From assembly GCA_001648575.1 (NCBI GenBank), contig LQXN01000067.1, forward strand, positions 1 through 64,000: a stretch of DNA of 64,000 nucleotides. Reading direction: 5' to 3'. How positions within the stretch are numbered: the first letter of the stretch is position 1; each line of letters begins with the position of its first letter. Origin of the DNA: Sutcliffiella horikoshii DSM 8719. Lineage in GTDB: Bacteria > Bacillota > Bacilli > Bacillales > Bacillaceae_I. The notes below the pieces were generated by a model that saw only the letters and a program-made list of their open reading frames with translations, was not told the DNA's origin and did not search any database. Made by a program: the position numbers and the translations under genes. Positions 8,855-17,495 of this stretch are shown in pieces.

Positions 8855-9691
8855 ATGAAACTATCAGTATGCACCATTTCATTCAGACACCACCTACATT
8901 CGATAAGTCAATTGGCTGAATGGGCACAGGTTAAGGACTTCCAAGGTATCGAATTGTGGGGTGTTCATGCCAAAAACCTGAAAAAAGACCCTTCATATAA
9001 TAAGCACTGGTTGTCTTCTTACAGCTTAAATACAAGCATGATCAGTGATTACCTTCCATTACATTTACCTAACTGTGACCTTATGAGAGCAACCAGGGAC
9101 TTGAGTGAATTAGGGAATATATGGGGAACAAACAAACTAAGAACATTTGCCGGGCAACAAAGCAGCCTTACGACAAGTGACCAAGATAGGAAATCCATTG
9201 TGTTAAATCTTAAAAAAATCTGCAAGGAATTAGAAAAGGAGGATCAGTACCTGCTACTCGAAACTCATCCCAATACGCTGACAGATACAGTACCGTCAAC
9301 GCTTCAATTATTGAATGAGGTGGATCATCCTTCCTTGCGGGTAAATTTCGATGTTTTACATATATGGGAATCAGGGGTGGATCCAGTAGATGCACTAATC
9401 AAATTAAAACCATTTGTAATGCACTATCACTTTAAAAATATTAGTTCAAGGGATAAGTTAGATGTATTTAGCCCAGATAATGTATATGCAGCAGCAGGAT
9501 CAAGGGATGGAATGGTACCGTTATTTGAAGGTGTCTTGAATTATCACGATTTCATTACGTCTGCTCTTTCTATGACTGACGTCGAAGCATCTTTGGAGTG
9601 GTTTGGAGGAAATGTGAAAGAGGTTCTTGAAAAAGATGCTGAGCAAATAAGAAAACTCGCAAAGAAAAGAAGCAGATTAAATGTAAGCTGA
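8855..9691 (+). CDS. asbF: 3-dehydroshikimate dehydratase AsbF
   Basis: A 278-residue TIM-barrel (xylose-isomerase-like) enzyme that converts 3-dehydroshikimate to 3,4-dihydroxybenzoate, the catechol precursor of petrobactin. Motifs with likely metal-binding residues are YLLLETHPNTLTD, LRVNFDVLHIWESG, FVMHYHFKNI and a late ASLEWFGGN. ATG 8855 is preferred over an upstream in-frame start at 8831, because AAAGGAGG lies 9 bases before it and the upstream start would overlap asbE without a ribosome site. It is the last gene of the asb operon; a terminator/repeat unit follows. Confidence 0.93.
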   Translation: MKLSVCTISFRHHLHSISQLAEWAQVKDFQGIELWGVHAKNLKKDPSYNKHWLSSYSLNTSMISDYLPLHLPNCDLMRATRDLSELGNIWGTNKLRTFAGQQSSLTTSDQDRKSIVLNLKKICKELEKEDQYLLLETHPNTLTDTVPSTLQLLNEVDHPSLRVNFDVLHIWESGVDPVDALIKLKPFVMHYHFKNISSRDKLDVFSPDNVYAAAGSRDGMVPLFEGVLNYHDFITSALSMTDVEASLEWFGGNVKEVLEKDAEQIRKLAKKRSRLNVS

Positions 9692-9707
9692 TGGTAAATG
9701 AACCATA

Positions 9708-9927
9708 CTTATGAAGTGTAGGGCTTTGTGTAGACAAAGTTCAAATATGATCAAAATCCCTAGTTGATTGCAGTGGAAGGCGCGCGGACTCCCGCGGGAG
9801 GAAGGGACATGTAAGAACCCGCAGGCGTAAGCCGAGGAGGCTTACGGACCGCCCTTCGGATAAGCGAAGCGCCTGTAACGAAAATTAACTGTTCCTACAG
9901 CTACCTTATGAAGCATGGGGCTTTTTT
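9708..9927 (+). repeat. Interspersed repeat copy B between two copies of a terminator-like sequence
   Basis: The structured core runs from GTTGATTGCAGTGGAAGGCG (about 9763) to GCGCCTGTAACG and AATTAAC (about 9888), with the CGTAAGCC/GGCTTACG hairpin near 9826-9846. A left outer end, TGTGTAGACAAAG, starts at 9727. The flanks are direct repeats: CTTATGAAGTGTAGGGCTTT (9708-9727) and CTTATGAAGCATGGGGCTTT (9905-9924). The right one continues into a T run and serves as the terminator after asbF. This fills the asbF-to-oxidoreductase gap. Confidence 0.78.
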
Positions 9928-9999
9928 GGTGTAGATTTGAGTACAGAAACCAATTCCTGTAGAATTGTCCATATAGAACTTAGAAAAAGGTGCATATGA

Positions 10000-11124
10000 A
10001 TGAAGAATATAGTAATAATCGGGGCAGGCATACTTGGGGCCTCTGCCGCTTACCATCTTTCTAAAACGGGCGTCAAAGTACATGTTGTAGACAGATTTGA
10101 TAAAGGTCAGGCGACGGATGCTGCAGCAGGGATCATCTGTCCTTGGATTTCTCAGAGACGTAACAAGGCTTGGTACAATCTTGTTAAAAAAGGAGCAGCA
10201 TACTACACCTCCCTTATAAACCAACTAGAGCAGGACGGGGAAACTGAAACAGGGTACGATCGGGTAGGAGCGATCAGTTTACATAAAGATCAGGAAAAAC
10301 TAAAGAAAATGGCGGAAAGAGCTATTAAGCGTCGGGAAGATGCACCTGAAATTGGGGAAATAAAAGTGTTGACACCCGCTCAAACAAAAGAGCTTTTTCC
10401 AGTATTGTCAGGAGACTATGGATCGGTTTTTGTCAGTGGAGGAGCAAAGGTGAATGGCAGAGCATTACGGAATGCTCTAATTAGTGCATCAAAGAAAAAT
10501 GGGGTCACATATGTTTCTGGTAATGCCAGCCTTTTTAAAGAAGAAAACGTGGTGACAGGAGTCCAGGTGGATGAGAAGCTTCTCCCTGCAGATCAGGTAA
10601 TACTTACGGGTGGCGCTTGGTCAAGCGAAGTCCTCTTTCCACTGGGGGTTCAATTTAAGGTAGTTCCGCAAAAAGCTCAAATCATCCATTTGGAACTTGA
10701 TAACAAGGAAACGCGGCATTGGCCAGTGGTAATGCCGCCTAATAATCAGTATATCCTTACTTTTGAGAACGGGCTGGTAGTGGTCGGAGCCACACACGAA
10801 GATGAAGCCGGGTTTGATACACGAGTGACCGCAGGAGGCATGAATGAAATCTTGAGCAAGAGCCTAGAGGTTGCCCCTGGCTTGACTGAAAGCACAGTTT
10901 TGGAAACAAGGGTTGGTTTCCGTCCCTTTACCCCTGGATTCCTCCCGGTCATTGGTAAACTCCCAGAGCATGAGAATATTATAATCGCAAATGGATTGGG
11001 GGCATCGGGTCTAACCAGCGGCCCTTATTTAGGTGCCGAGCTTGCAAGACTAGCCATGGGACTGCCAATGGAGCTAGAGATAAACGACTACGATGTCACA
11101 GGTGCGATAAGTAACCTTGTATAA
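10000..11124 (+). CDS. FAD-dependent oxidoreductase, DadA/glycine-oxidase type
   Basis: A 374-residue DAO-superfamily flavoprotein. The N-terminal dinucleotide-binding motif is IVIIGAGILGASAAYHLSKTG with an acidic residue in VVDRFDKG. The AAAGIICPW segment and the C-terminal VGFRPFTPGFLPVIG..NGLGASGLTSGP segment are typical of D-amino-acid dehydrogenase or glycine/sarcosine oxidase-like enzymes, which deaminate small amino acids using FAD. The substrate cannot be told from sequence. It is a single gene, ATG 10000, with only a weak ribosome site (AAAAGGTG). No thiazole-synthesis genes are adjacent, so a ThiO role is not supported. Confidence 0.82.
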   Translation: MKNIVIIGAGILGASAAYHLSKTGVKVHVVDRFDKGQATDAAAGIICPWISQRRNKAWYNLVKKGAAYYTSLINQLEQDGETETGYDRVGAISLHKDQEKLKKMAERAIKRREDAPEIGEIKVLTPAQTKELFPVLSGDYGSVFVSGGAKVNGRALRNALISASKKNGVTYVSGNASLFKEENVVTGVQVDEKLLPADQVILTGGAWSSEVLFPLGVQFKVVPQKAQIIHLELDNKETRHWPVVMPPNNQYILTFENGLVVVGATHEDEAGFDTRVTAGGMNEILSKSLEVAPGLTESTVLETRVGFRPFTPGFLPVIGKLPEHENIIIANGLGASGLTSGPYLGAELARLAMGLPMELEINDYDVTGAISNLV

Positions 11125-11206
11125 ACGCCCAAAAATAAAACGCAATAGCTATTATAATCTGAATGTGTTACCATTTATCTTTAATGAAAAAAGGACGTGA
11201 AATCTA

Positions 11207-11581
11207 TTGATAAACATATCTATACCAAAACCGAGCGTTTCGATAACTGAACGCGAACAAATCCGTGTCCAAGATGAACCAATCATAACACCTATCAACG
11301 GGTTTATTGATTTTCATAAAATCCCAAGGGACCAAGGCGGAATCTTCATGTTTTTTAATATTAATGATGATTTGCTTTACGTAGGGAAAGCGAGAAAGCT
11401 GCGCCAACGAATCAAGAAGCATTTTGAAGATAATGTGTCCCCGATAAAACATCATCGAGATGAAGTTTATCGCATCGATGTTTGTATTGTAGAAGACCCA
11501 ATGGAAAGAGAAATCTACGAAACATATATCGCCAATACTTTAAGATCTAAATACAATGTCGAGAAAGTTTTTTACAAGTAG
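11207..11581 (+). CDS. Stand-alone GIY-YIG nuclease-domain protein
   Basis: A 124-residue protein. Residues about 44-115 form a GIY-YIG domain: GGIFMFFNINDDLLYVGKA (the family's G-I-Y becomes G-I-F), then RKLRQRIKKHF with the catalytic-type arginine, and a later glutamate region EREIYETYIA. It resembles the N-terminal nuclease of UvrC but has no other UvrC domain. The start is TTG 11207, behind AGGACGTGA at good spacing. The role is unknown; a DNA nicking or repair function is an inference. A strong terminator follows. Confidence 0.75.
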   Translation: MINISIPKPSVSITEREQIRVQDEPIITPINGFIDFHKIPRDQGGIFMFFNINDDLLYVGKARKLRQRIKKHFEDNVSPIKHHRDEVYRIDVCIVEDPMEREIYETYIANTLRSKYNVEKVFYK

Positions 11582-11588
11582 AATCAAT

Positions 11589-11631
11589 AAAGCTGTTTTT
11601 TCACCAAATATGGTGGAAGAACAGCTTTTTT
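11589..11631 (+). terminator. Terminator after GIY-YIG gene
   Basis: AAAGCTGTT pairs with AACAGCTTT, and an inner CACCA/TGGTG stem and T run follow. Confidence 0.85.
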
Positions 11632-11657
11632 AAAAAGATAAGAAAGTATAAAAATTT

Positions 11658-11790
11658 TTTTGATTTCCGTTCCAGGCGCTTCGCTTATCCGAATGGCGGT
11701 CCGTAAGCCTCCTCAGGCTTTCGCCCTGCGGGGTCTTACATGTCCCTTCCTCCCACGGGAGTCTGCGCGGATTCCACTCCAATCAACAAA
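11658..11790 (-). repeat. Interspersed repeat copy C (reverse orientation)
   Basis: This is the same core as copies B, E, F and H, read on the minus strand. CGTTCCAGGCGCTTCGCTT marks its right end and ATTCCACTCCAATCAAC its left end. It carries the CGTAAGCC-type hairpin in slightly degraded form. No duplicated terminator could be recognised beside it. Confidence 0.75.
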
Positions 11791-11873
11791 GTGGCTCCAT
11801 TTACAAAAGAAGTTGAAAAACCATTCTACCAAAGAGATGGAAATAACCGTTAACCTCACTTATTTCAGTCTTT

Positions 11874-12004
11874 AGCTGTGGATTGGAGCAAATGGTGAAG
11901 ACTCCAGCGGGGGAGTAGCGACAATCTTGAGATCCCGCAGCGTAACGAGGATCAAGGTCGCCTCGCGGAAAGCAAGCCATTTGTGGAAAGGAACAGCGGC
12001 GCAT
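11874..12004 (+). repeat. Second, different family of structured repeat (copy D)
   Basis: A palindromic element bounded by GCTGT..CAAATGG and CCATTTG..ACAGC. The inside has GAAGACTCCAGCGGGGGAGT and GATCCCGCAGCG segments and a run GGTCGCCTCGCGGAAAGC. It shares the general style of the other repeats (CTCC-GCGGG, CCCGCAG, GCGGAAAGC) but not their sequence. With copy C, it fills most of the 600-bp gap before the lipoprotein gene. Confidence 0.6.
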
Positions 12005-12027
12005 TACTATACATGAAGTTTTGTAGG

Positions 12028-12054
12028 ACCGGGCGGTTTTTGCCTGGTTTTTTT
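12028..12054 (+). terminator. Rho-independent terminator after repeat copy D
   Basis: ACCGGGC pairs with GCCTGGT, followed by seven T residues. It stands 20 bp beyond copy D. Confidence 0.65.
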
Positions 12055-12182
12055 ATGCTTTTTAGGTGTAGATCTAATAGGAAAATGTATCCAGTTTAGG
12101 ACTTATGGTTTATGTTTGGAAATTTATGTGTATTTAACCAAATATAGAATGAACTTACAAAAATAATAAACTGGAGGCTTCT

Positions 12183-13667
12183 ATGAAAAATTCTTTTTAT
12201 TTTACGACCCTAGTCATATTTATGCTCACTTTATCAGGATGCAATAATGAATTGGTAGATGAAACAACAGCGGAAGCTGAAACTGCGAGAGAAGTTTTAA
12301 CAGTGGAAGAAATAGTAGATGAGTTGATGAAATCCCATGATAACCTTAAAAACTATGAAGTTAGTTTTGAAGAAAACGTTAAATTACCAGAAGAATACAA
12401 AACGAAAGGTTCAATGCAAGTCGACTTGGAAAATGATCAATCCTATTTGGAAAATATAGAGGATGATGGGACAACCATCATGTTCAGAGATAAAGAATCG
12501 GTAATCGTAAGCACGGGTGATTTTACAGAATCAAGTATGGGCCAAGAACTGGAACAATTGCTTATGATCATCCAATTAGAACAAGAGATGCATAGCAACT
12601 CCATTTCATTTTATCAAAAGTATGATCCTGATTTTACAAATAGGCTTAGCCTCCTTGAAGAAAACGATGAATACTATGTGCTGACCTATGACGCAGAACC
12701 GGAAGAAAGAGAACAATTGATAAAAGATGTCATGATTGACTATTATTTTAATGAAAATGGCAGTTCCATATTTCCGGGCATTACTCAGGATGAATTAGAA
12801 GGCAAAGAGTTCGCCTATAAAATACACGTTGCCAAAGATACATTTCTTACAATAGAAGTGGAAGAAACAATCGGATATATATTTTCTACTTCAGGAGAAA
12901 ATATGGAGTGGGAAGCAACCAGTAATTATATTTACTCCTTTAATGAAACAGATCAAATAAAAACTTTAGCTATCGAAAATGAGAACACTGCAAAGGAAGA
13001 GGAGAGCGAAGAGATAACTTCGATTGAAAATAGCAACACATATGAAAGCGATCCTGAAAAGGAACTCCATGTTCTCGAGTCAAAGCTTTATGTTGATGCA
13101 CTCATACAGGCTACAGTATTTCAGGATGTAGAGGCCTTTGTCAACTTGCATCCATATTCTGAAGATATGGAGTTTGTGAGAAAAAAAGGGGAAAACCATC
13201 AAAAGATGTTTAATGATATCTTCATCTCCGACTTTATGAGGGGCTTTAATGAAAATTCCATCTCTCATTTCATTAGCGATGAACAGGCAAGTGAATTCCT
13301 TGAAGCATTCTTATCTGCACTAAGTCAAACAAGATACTATACCGAAGATGCAGTATATGACGAAATGAACGATCTCTTCCTAGTAAGTGTTTCAATAGAA
13401 GGCTTCAGTATGGAAAAGTTAATTACAGAAGTTCTGCTTCCTATAGCTTATCGCATTGAAAACGGAGAACTGAGTGAGTCACAAGCAATGGAAATGTACA
13501 TCACCAACCTTACAAAGCGACTTAGGGAACCAATCGTTCTTGAAGCTCCATCGACAGCTGAATTACTCGTTGTCAGAAATGGAGACGGTCACTATGAGGT
13601 ACTGATGCAAGATTCCTATTTAAGCCATTTTGTTAAATGGACGGAACAGGAAACGGAAGCATGGTAA
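12183..13667 (+). CDS. Secreted lipoprotein of unknown function (DUF6612-like N-terminal region)
   Basis: A 494-residue lipoprotein. The signal peptide ends in the lipobox LSGC (Cys20), so it should be anchored outside the membrane. Residues about 40-260 (VDELMKSHDNLKNYEVSFEENV and the following beta-rich stretch) resemble the LolA-like DUF6612 lipoproteins. A Glu/Ser-rich linker (about 265-300) leads to a helical C-terminal domain (about 300-470) that resembles lipoproteins with DUF5105-type tails. No catalytic motif was seen. ATG 12183 has CTGGAGG upstream. It is a single transcript with its own terminator; the next gene starts a separate operon. Domain names are from memory and tentative. 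Confidence 0.7.
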   Translation: MKNSFYFTTLVIFMLTLSGCNNELVDETTAEAETAREVLTVEEIVDELMKSHDNLKNYEVSFEENVKLPEEYKTKGSMQVDLENDQSYLENIEDDGTTIMFRDKESVIVSTGDFTESSMGQELEQLLMIIQLEQEMHSNSISFYQKYDPDFTNRLSLLEENDEYYVLTYDAEPEEREQLIKDVMIDYYFNENGSSIFPGITQDELEGKEFAYKIHVAKDTFLTIEVEETIGYIFSTSGENMEWEATSNYIYSFNETDQIKTLAIENENTAKEEESEEITSIENSNTYESDPEKELHVLESKLYVDALIQATVFQDVEAFVNLHPYSEDMEFVRKKGENHQKMFNDIFISDFMRGFNENSISHFISDEQASEFLEAFLSALSQTRYYTEDAVYDEMNDLFLVSVSIEGFSMEKLITEVLLPIAYRIENGELSESQAMEMYITNLTKRLREPIVLEAPSTAELLVVRNGDGHYEVLMQDSYLSHFVKWTEQETEAW

Positions 13668-13687
13668 GTGAAGTCATATAAAGGTAT

Positions 13688-13730
13688 TACGCCTTCATCC
13701 ACTGGCATCATTGTGGATGAGGGTATTTCT
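13688..13730 (+). terminator. Terminator after lipoprotein gene
   Basis: CCTTCATCCAC pairs with GTGGATGAGGG over 11 bp, then a T-rich tail. Confidence 0.82.
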
Positions 13731-13835
13731 TTTGCAACTTTTGGAAAAGAGCTTAAATAAAACTCGAATTTTGATAGATTAATGGTAAAATAGTCGATAT
13801 GACAACATATGGAATAGTAAGTTAAAGGAGGAAAA

Positions 13836-14747
13836 GTGTTGAATAACCAATTGAATAAACCTAAGGGATTCGGCGAGATTTTAGATCAAACATTCCGAAT
13901 AAGCAAGTACAGGTTTAAAGATTTTTTTATGATCTTATTAATCCTGGTAGGGCCTGTATATATCTTGCAGGCGATTATAGATTTGGCGACCGGTAAAAAC
14001 TTTTTGCGCCAAGAGTCCACTGGGGGAACTTGGTATGAGAATATGTTGAACAACTTTGAGTTGGCTGAAGTGTCATCTACCAATCTTGCAGCGGATATAG
14101 GATTTGCTATTGTATCCTTGTTGGTTCTTTTTACATATCCAGTGGCACAAGCTGCCATTTTAATAGGGGTTAATCATATAAAACAAAATCGTGAATTCAC
14201 CATAGGTTCTTTGATTAAACAGGCAATGGGCCGTTTCTTTCCAATGATCGGGTCAACCATTGTCTATATACTGATTGCAATTGGTATCTTTTTCGGACTT
14301 ATTTTTATTAGTGTTTTTGCTTCTATGATTTTCATTATGCTGGATTTTGTGATTGGTTTGATCTTATCCATTGTTCTAGGCATTTTCTTATTCCTGGTGG
14401 GGGCATTCTTGTTAACTAGATGGAGTTTTTATTTTGGTTCGGTTGTAATGGATAGGAACTCACCCGGATTGACCCGCAGTTGGAGGCTTTCAAAGGGAAG
14501 GACATTTAGATTGATCGGCCTGTATCTAATTTTCATTTTTATTACCTTTTCCATCGCTGTATCTTTACAGTTCTCTTTCCAGGCAATTTTAGGGGATAGT
14601 GTACTTCTTGGATTGATTGTAAGTTTTACCACCTTGCTTACGACTCTCATCATGGCAGTCGGATATGCTGTCATGTACCTGGACTTGAAAGTTCGTCACG
14701 ATGCGGACGATTTGAGAGATTTAATTGATGACTATCACATTGGTTAA
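13836..14747 (+). CDS. Integral membrane protein, glycerophosphodiester-phosphodiesterase membrane-domain type
   Basis: A 303-residue protein with about six hydrophobic segments (near residues 30-50, 85-110, 130-165, 170-200, 225-250 and 255-280). It begins with NKPKGFGEILDQTFRISKYRF, which is typical of the membrane-domain family often found beside DUF4129 and MoxR genes; no phosphodiesterase catalytic domain is present. GTG 13836 and TTG 13839 both follow AAAGGAGG; the TTG has the better spacing. It leads a five-gene membrane/MoxR cluster. Molecular function is unknown. Confidence 0.75.
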   Translation: MLNNQLNKPKGFGEILDQTFRISKYRFKDFFMILLILVGPVYILQAIIDLATGKNFLRQESTGGTWYENMLNNFELAEVSSTNLAADIGFAIVSLLVLFTYPVAQAAILIGVNHIKQNREFTIGSLIKQAMGRFFPMIGSTIVYILIAIGIFFGLIFISVFASMIFIMLDFVIGLILSIVLGIFLFLVGAFLLTRWSFYFGSVVMDRNSPGLTRSWRLSKGRTFRLIGLYLIFIFITFSIAVSLQFSFQAILGDSVLLGLIVSFTTLLTTLIMAVGYAVMYLDLKVRHDADDLRDLIDDYHIG

Positions 14748-14781
14748 TGTTTGAAACGTTTTATAGGGCAGGTGTTAAACA

Positions 14782-15414
14782 GTGCTTAAAGAAGAAGAGG
14801 CAAAAGAAAAACTGGAAGAAATATTGAACCAGGATGAGTATAGGATTTATTATGCCGACACTAGAAACTCTTTGCAAATTTGGTGGGATGAATTAGTAGC
14901 CTGGCTGGCAGACTTACTTTCCAGGCTATTTCCTTCTATGGAAAATACTAATGGGACTGCCGGGAATATATTAATACTTCTACTGGGGCTAGTTATCATT
15001 TTTATGATAGTAATGCTCATTTTCTACATAAGCAAGTACAGAAGAAACCAAACCATTAGAAAGAAACAGCCGTTTTCCACCAATGAAATGGAATGGTCCT
15101 ATCATCAGCATATTACAGAGGCAAAAACATATGAAGAAGCGGAAGATTATTCGCTTGCGACCCGTCATCTGTTTTTGGGGACGTTACTTTATTTTCATGA
15201 GAAAGAATGGCTTGTAGCAAAAATATGGAAAACAAACTGGGAGTATTATGAAGAGTTAAATAAAGGGGATAAAGGTCGTGCAGATCTGTTCTTCGACTTT
15301 GCCCTGTTATTTGATCGGGCAACATATGGGAAACAACAGGTCCTAAAAGAGGATTATCAAGAATACCGTGATATTGTTATGAACTGGATCAATGCTTCAA
15401 ATGAGAAAAGGTAG
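14782..15414 (+). CDS. DUF4129 domain membrane protein
   Basis: A 210-residue protein with a single central membrane segment (about 60-84) and a C-terminal cytosolic domain, SYHQHITEAKTYEEAEDYSL then ATRHLFLGTLLYFHEKEWL, as in DUF4129 proteins. These commonly occur beside DUF4350, MoxR and DUF58 genes in gene sets linked to cell-envelope or transglutaminase-like systems. GTG 14782 follows GGGCAGGTG. No catalytic residues are known for the family. It is in the same operon as its neighbours. Confidence 0.82.
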   Translation: MLKEEEAKEKLEEILNQDEYRIYYADTRNSLQIWWDELVAWLADLLSRLFPSMENTNGTAGNILILLLGLVIIFMIVMLIFYISKYRRNQTIRKKQPFSTNEMEWSYHQHITEAKTYEEAEDYSLATRHLFLGTLLYFHEKEWLVAKIWKTNWEYYEELNKGDKGRADLFFDFALLFDRATYGKQQVLKEDYQEYRDIVMNWINASNEKR

Positions 15415-15432
15415 ACGGAAGGAGGGAAGCAA

Positions 15433-16569
15433 TTGCAGAGTAATGCTTCAAAGAAAAAAGGTTGGATATGGCTCAGCCTTTTATTCTGTATATTCTTGAT
15501 CTGTATTTACCTTGTTATATCTAAGCAGCCACAGGAATACGCCCCATACGATTCCATGTCACCTTCACCTAGTGGCATAAAGGCATTCTATACCTATTTG
15601 GCTGATGAAACATCTGCTGTGGACAGATGGGAACAGCCATCAAATCTACTTCCCACATCTTCAGGACGTCAATTATTGCTGATGGTGGAACCTTATTTCA
15701 CCCCTGACTCTCAGGATATGGAAGACTACATAGATTTTATGGAAGCAGGAAATACCATTCTTCTAATGAAGAGCAACCCGCGGGGATATTTTGATATTCG
15801 TACAAATTATGCAGAAATGATGTTCCCTGAAGTTACGATTTCTGATTCCACCGATTCAAAATACCTTGCAGACATCTATTCTTCCGTCCGAATAGAAGAA
15901 TCAGAGGATGATAAGGTTCTATTTTCTGATATTCACGGAACTATTGCTTTAAAGCGGGAATATGGGGAAGGGGCACTAATTGTTTCCTTGGCACCGCACT
16001 GGATCATGAATAAAGAAATACTGTCAAAGGATCATCTTCCTCTGATACTCGGTCTTTTACAGGAAGACGGAATGGATTATTCCCAGATATTCTTTGATGA
16101 ATACAACCATGGAGAAACAGGTACATCCTTCCTTGATGTCTATCAAAATTGGTTCCTGCTTCTACTTCTTCAAAGCTTTTTAGGCACAATATTGTTACTA
16201 TGGATGCTTGGTAAAAGGTTTGGACCTATCTTACATCCACGTGAAGAAACTGTCAGATTCAGTGACGAAAGCATCCGGGCTTTGGCAGCTTGGCATATGA
16301 AGGGTAACGTGTATCAAAGTTCCCTGAAAACACAGGCTGAATATGTAAAATACCTGATGCAGGAAAAATGGGGTATCCCTTTTAATAAAGAATGGAAAGA
16401 TTGTTCGATTGTTCTTCAAAAGAAATGGAGAACGAAGGATAACGGAGAGATAGATTTGTTTTTGCACCAATTAACAGTTGTGTTAGAGAAAGATAAGATT
16501 TCCAAACAGGATTACCTACTATGGTCCAAACAATTGGATAAACTACGGAAAGAGGTGGAAGAGGGATGA
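15433..16569 (+). CDS. DUF4350 domain membrane protein
   Basis: A 378-residue protein. It has an N-terminal membrane helix (about 10-30), an extracytoplasmic domain with SPSPSGIKAFYTYL and the Rossmann-like GEGALIVSLAPHWIMN stretch, FDEYNHG near 220, a second membrane helix (about 235-257), and a cytosolic tail. This is the DUF4350 layout. TTG 15433 follows GGAGGGAAGC. It overlaps the MoxR start by 4 bp (ATGA), so the two are coupled. Exact role unknown. Confidence 0.82.
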   Translation: MQSNASKKKGWIWLSLLFCIFLICIYLVISKQPQEYAPYDSMSPSPSGIKAFYTYLADETSAVDRWEQPSNLLPTSSGRQLLLMVEPYFTPDSQDMEDYIDFMEAGNTILLMKSNPRGYFDIRTNYAEMMFPEVTISDSTDSKYLADIYSSVRIEESEDDKVLFSDIHGTIALKREYGEGALIVSLAPHWIMNKEILSKDHLPLILGLLQEDGMDYSQIFFDEYNHGETGTSFLDVYQNWFLLLLLQSFLGTILLLWMLGKRFGPILHPREETVRFSDESIRALAAWHMKGNVYQSSLKTQAEYVKYLMQEKWGIPFNKEWKDCSIVLQKKWRTKDNGEIDLFLHQLTVVLEKDKISKQDYLLWSKQLDKLRKEVEEG

Positions 16570-17495
16570 AACCGGAATTAACATCTCTACTTGAGAAATA
16601 TGAGGAAAGAATATTAGGTCAAAAGTTGAATGTCAGGCTTTTATTAGCTTCTGTATTAGCTGGTGGGCACGTCCTGTTAGAAGGTGTGCCCGGTACCGGG
16701 AAAACACAAATGGTCCGTACACTAGCAACTTTATTGGGGGGTACATTCAATAGAATACAGTTTACCCCTGATCTTTTGCCAAGTGATATTACGGGAAGCT
16801 CCATTTATAATATGAAGGAGGGGACTTTCGAGACATTAAAAGGCCCCATATTTTCCAACATCATGCTTGCCGATGAAATCAATCGTACCCCGGCAAAGAC
16901 GCAAGCTGCATTGCTTGAGGCAATGGAGGAGAAGCAGGTAACCATTCAAGGTGAAACCTATTCATTGCCAGATGTGTTCTTTGTCGTAGCAACACAGAAT
17001 CCAATTGAGTATGAAGGAACATACCCGCTACCAGAAGCACAGCAGGACCGTTTCCTTTTCAAGTTACATATCAACTTTCCAAGTCTTGAAGAAGAGACCG
17101 CAGTTTTGAAACAGGTGATCAGCAGGGAATTTTCACACTCTGATGACCAACAAGTGCTCGACATGGAAACCTTTCTTTCCATTAGAGAAGAGATACAACA
17201 AATCACACTAAGTGACAGCATCATGGATTATATCATGCAAATTGTCAGGAAGACACGTGAGTCTGATTCTATTCGTATGGGCGCTAGCACTCGGGCAGGC
17301 ATCTCCATCGGTAAGGCTGCACAATCATGGGCATACTTAAACAACCGAAATTATGTAACACCAGATGATGTAAAAATGGTCACCAAGCCTGCTCTACGCC
17401 ACCGTTTACAATTATCTCCACATACGGAATTGGAGGGATCGACTGTTGAGCAAATCATTGAAGAACTTGTGGGGGCGATTCCTGTTCCAAGATAA
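16566..17495 (+). CDS. MoxR-family AAA+ ATPase
   Basis: A 309-residue AAA+ ATPase. Walker A is GVPGTGKT (residues 40-47), Walker B is MLADEINR (about 101-108), followed by KTQAALLEAMEEKQV and the sensor segment ATQNPIEYEGTYPLPEAQQDRF (arginine finger region), then the lid domain. MoxR ATPases act as chaperones that assemble or activate partner complexes, commonly with a DUF58/VWA-like protein. That partner follows here, overlapping or abutting the stop. Confidence 0.93.
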   Translation: MKPELTSLLEKYEERILGQKLNVRLLLASVLAGGHVLLEGVPGTGKTQMVRTLATLLGGTFNRIQFTPDLLPSDITGSSIYNMKEGTFETLKGPIFSNIMLADEINRTPAKTQAALLEAMEEKQVTIQGETYSLPDVFFVVATQNPIEYEGTYPLPEAQQDRFLFKLHINFPSLEEETAVLKQVISREFSHSDDQQVLDMETFLSIREEIQQITLSDSIMDYIMQIVRKTRESDSIRMGASTRAGISIGKAAQSWAYLNNRNYVTPDDVKMVTKPALRHRLQLSPHTELEGSTVEQIIEELVGAIPVPR

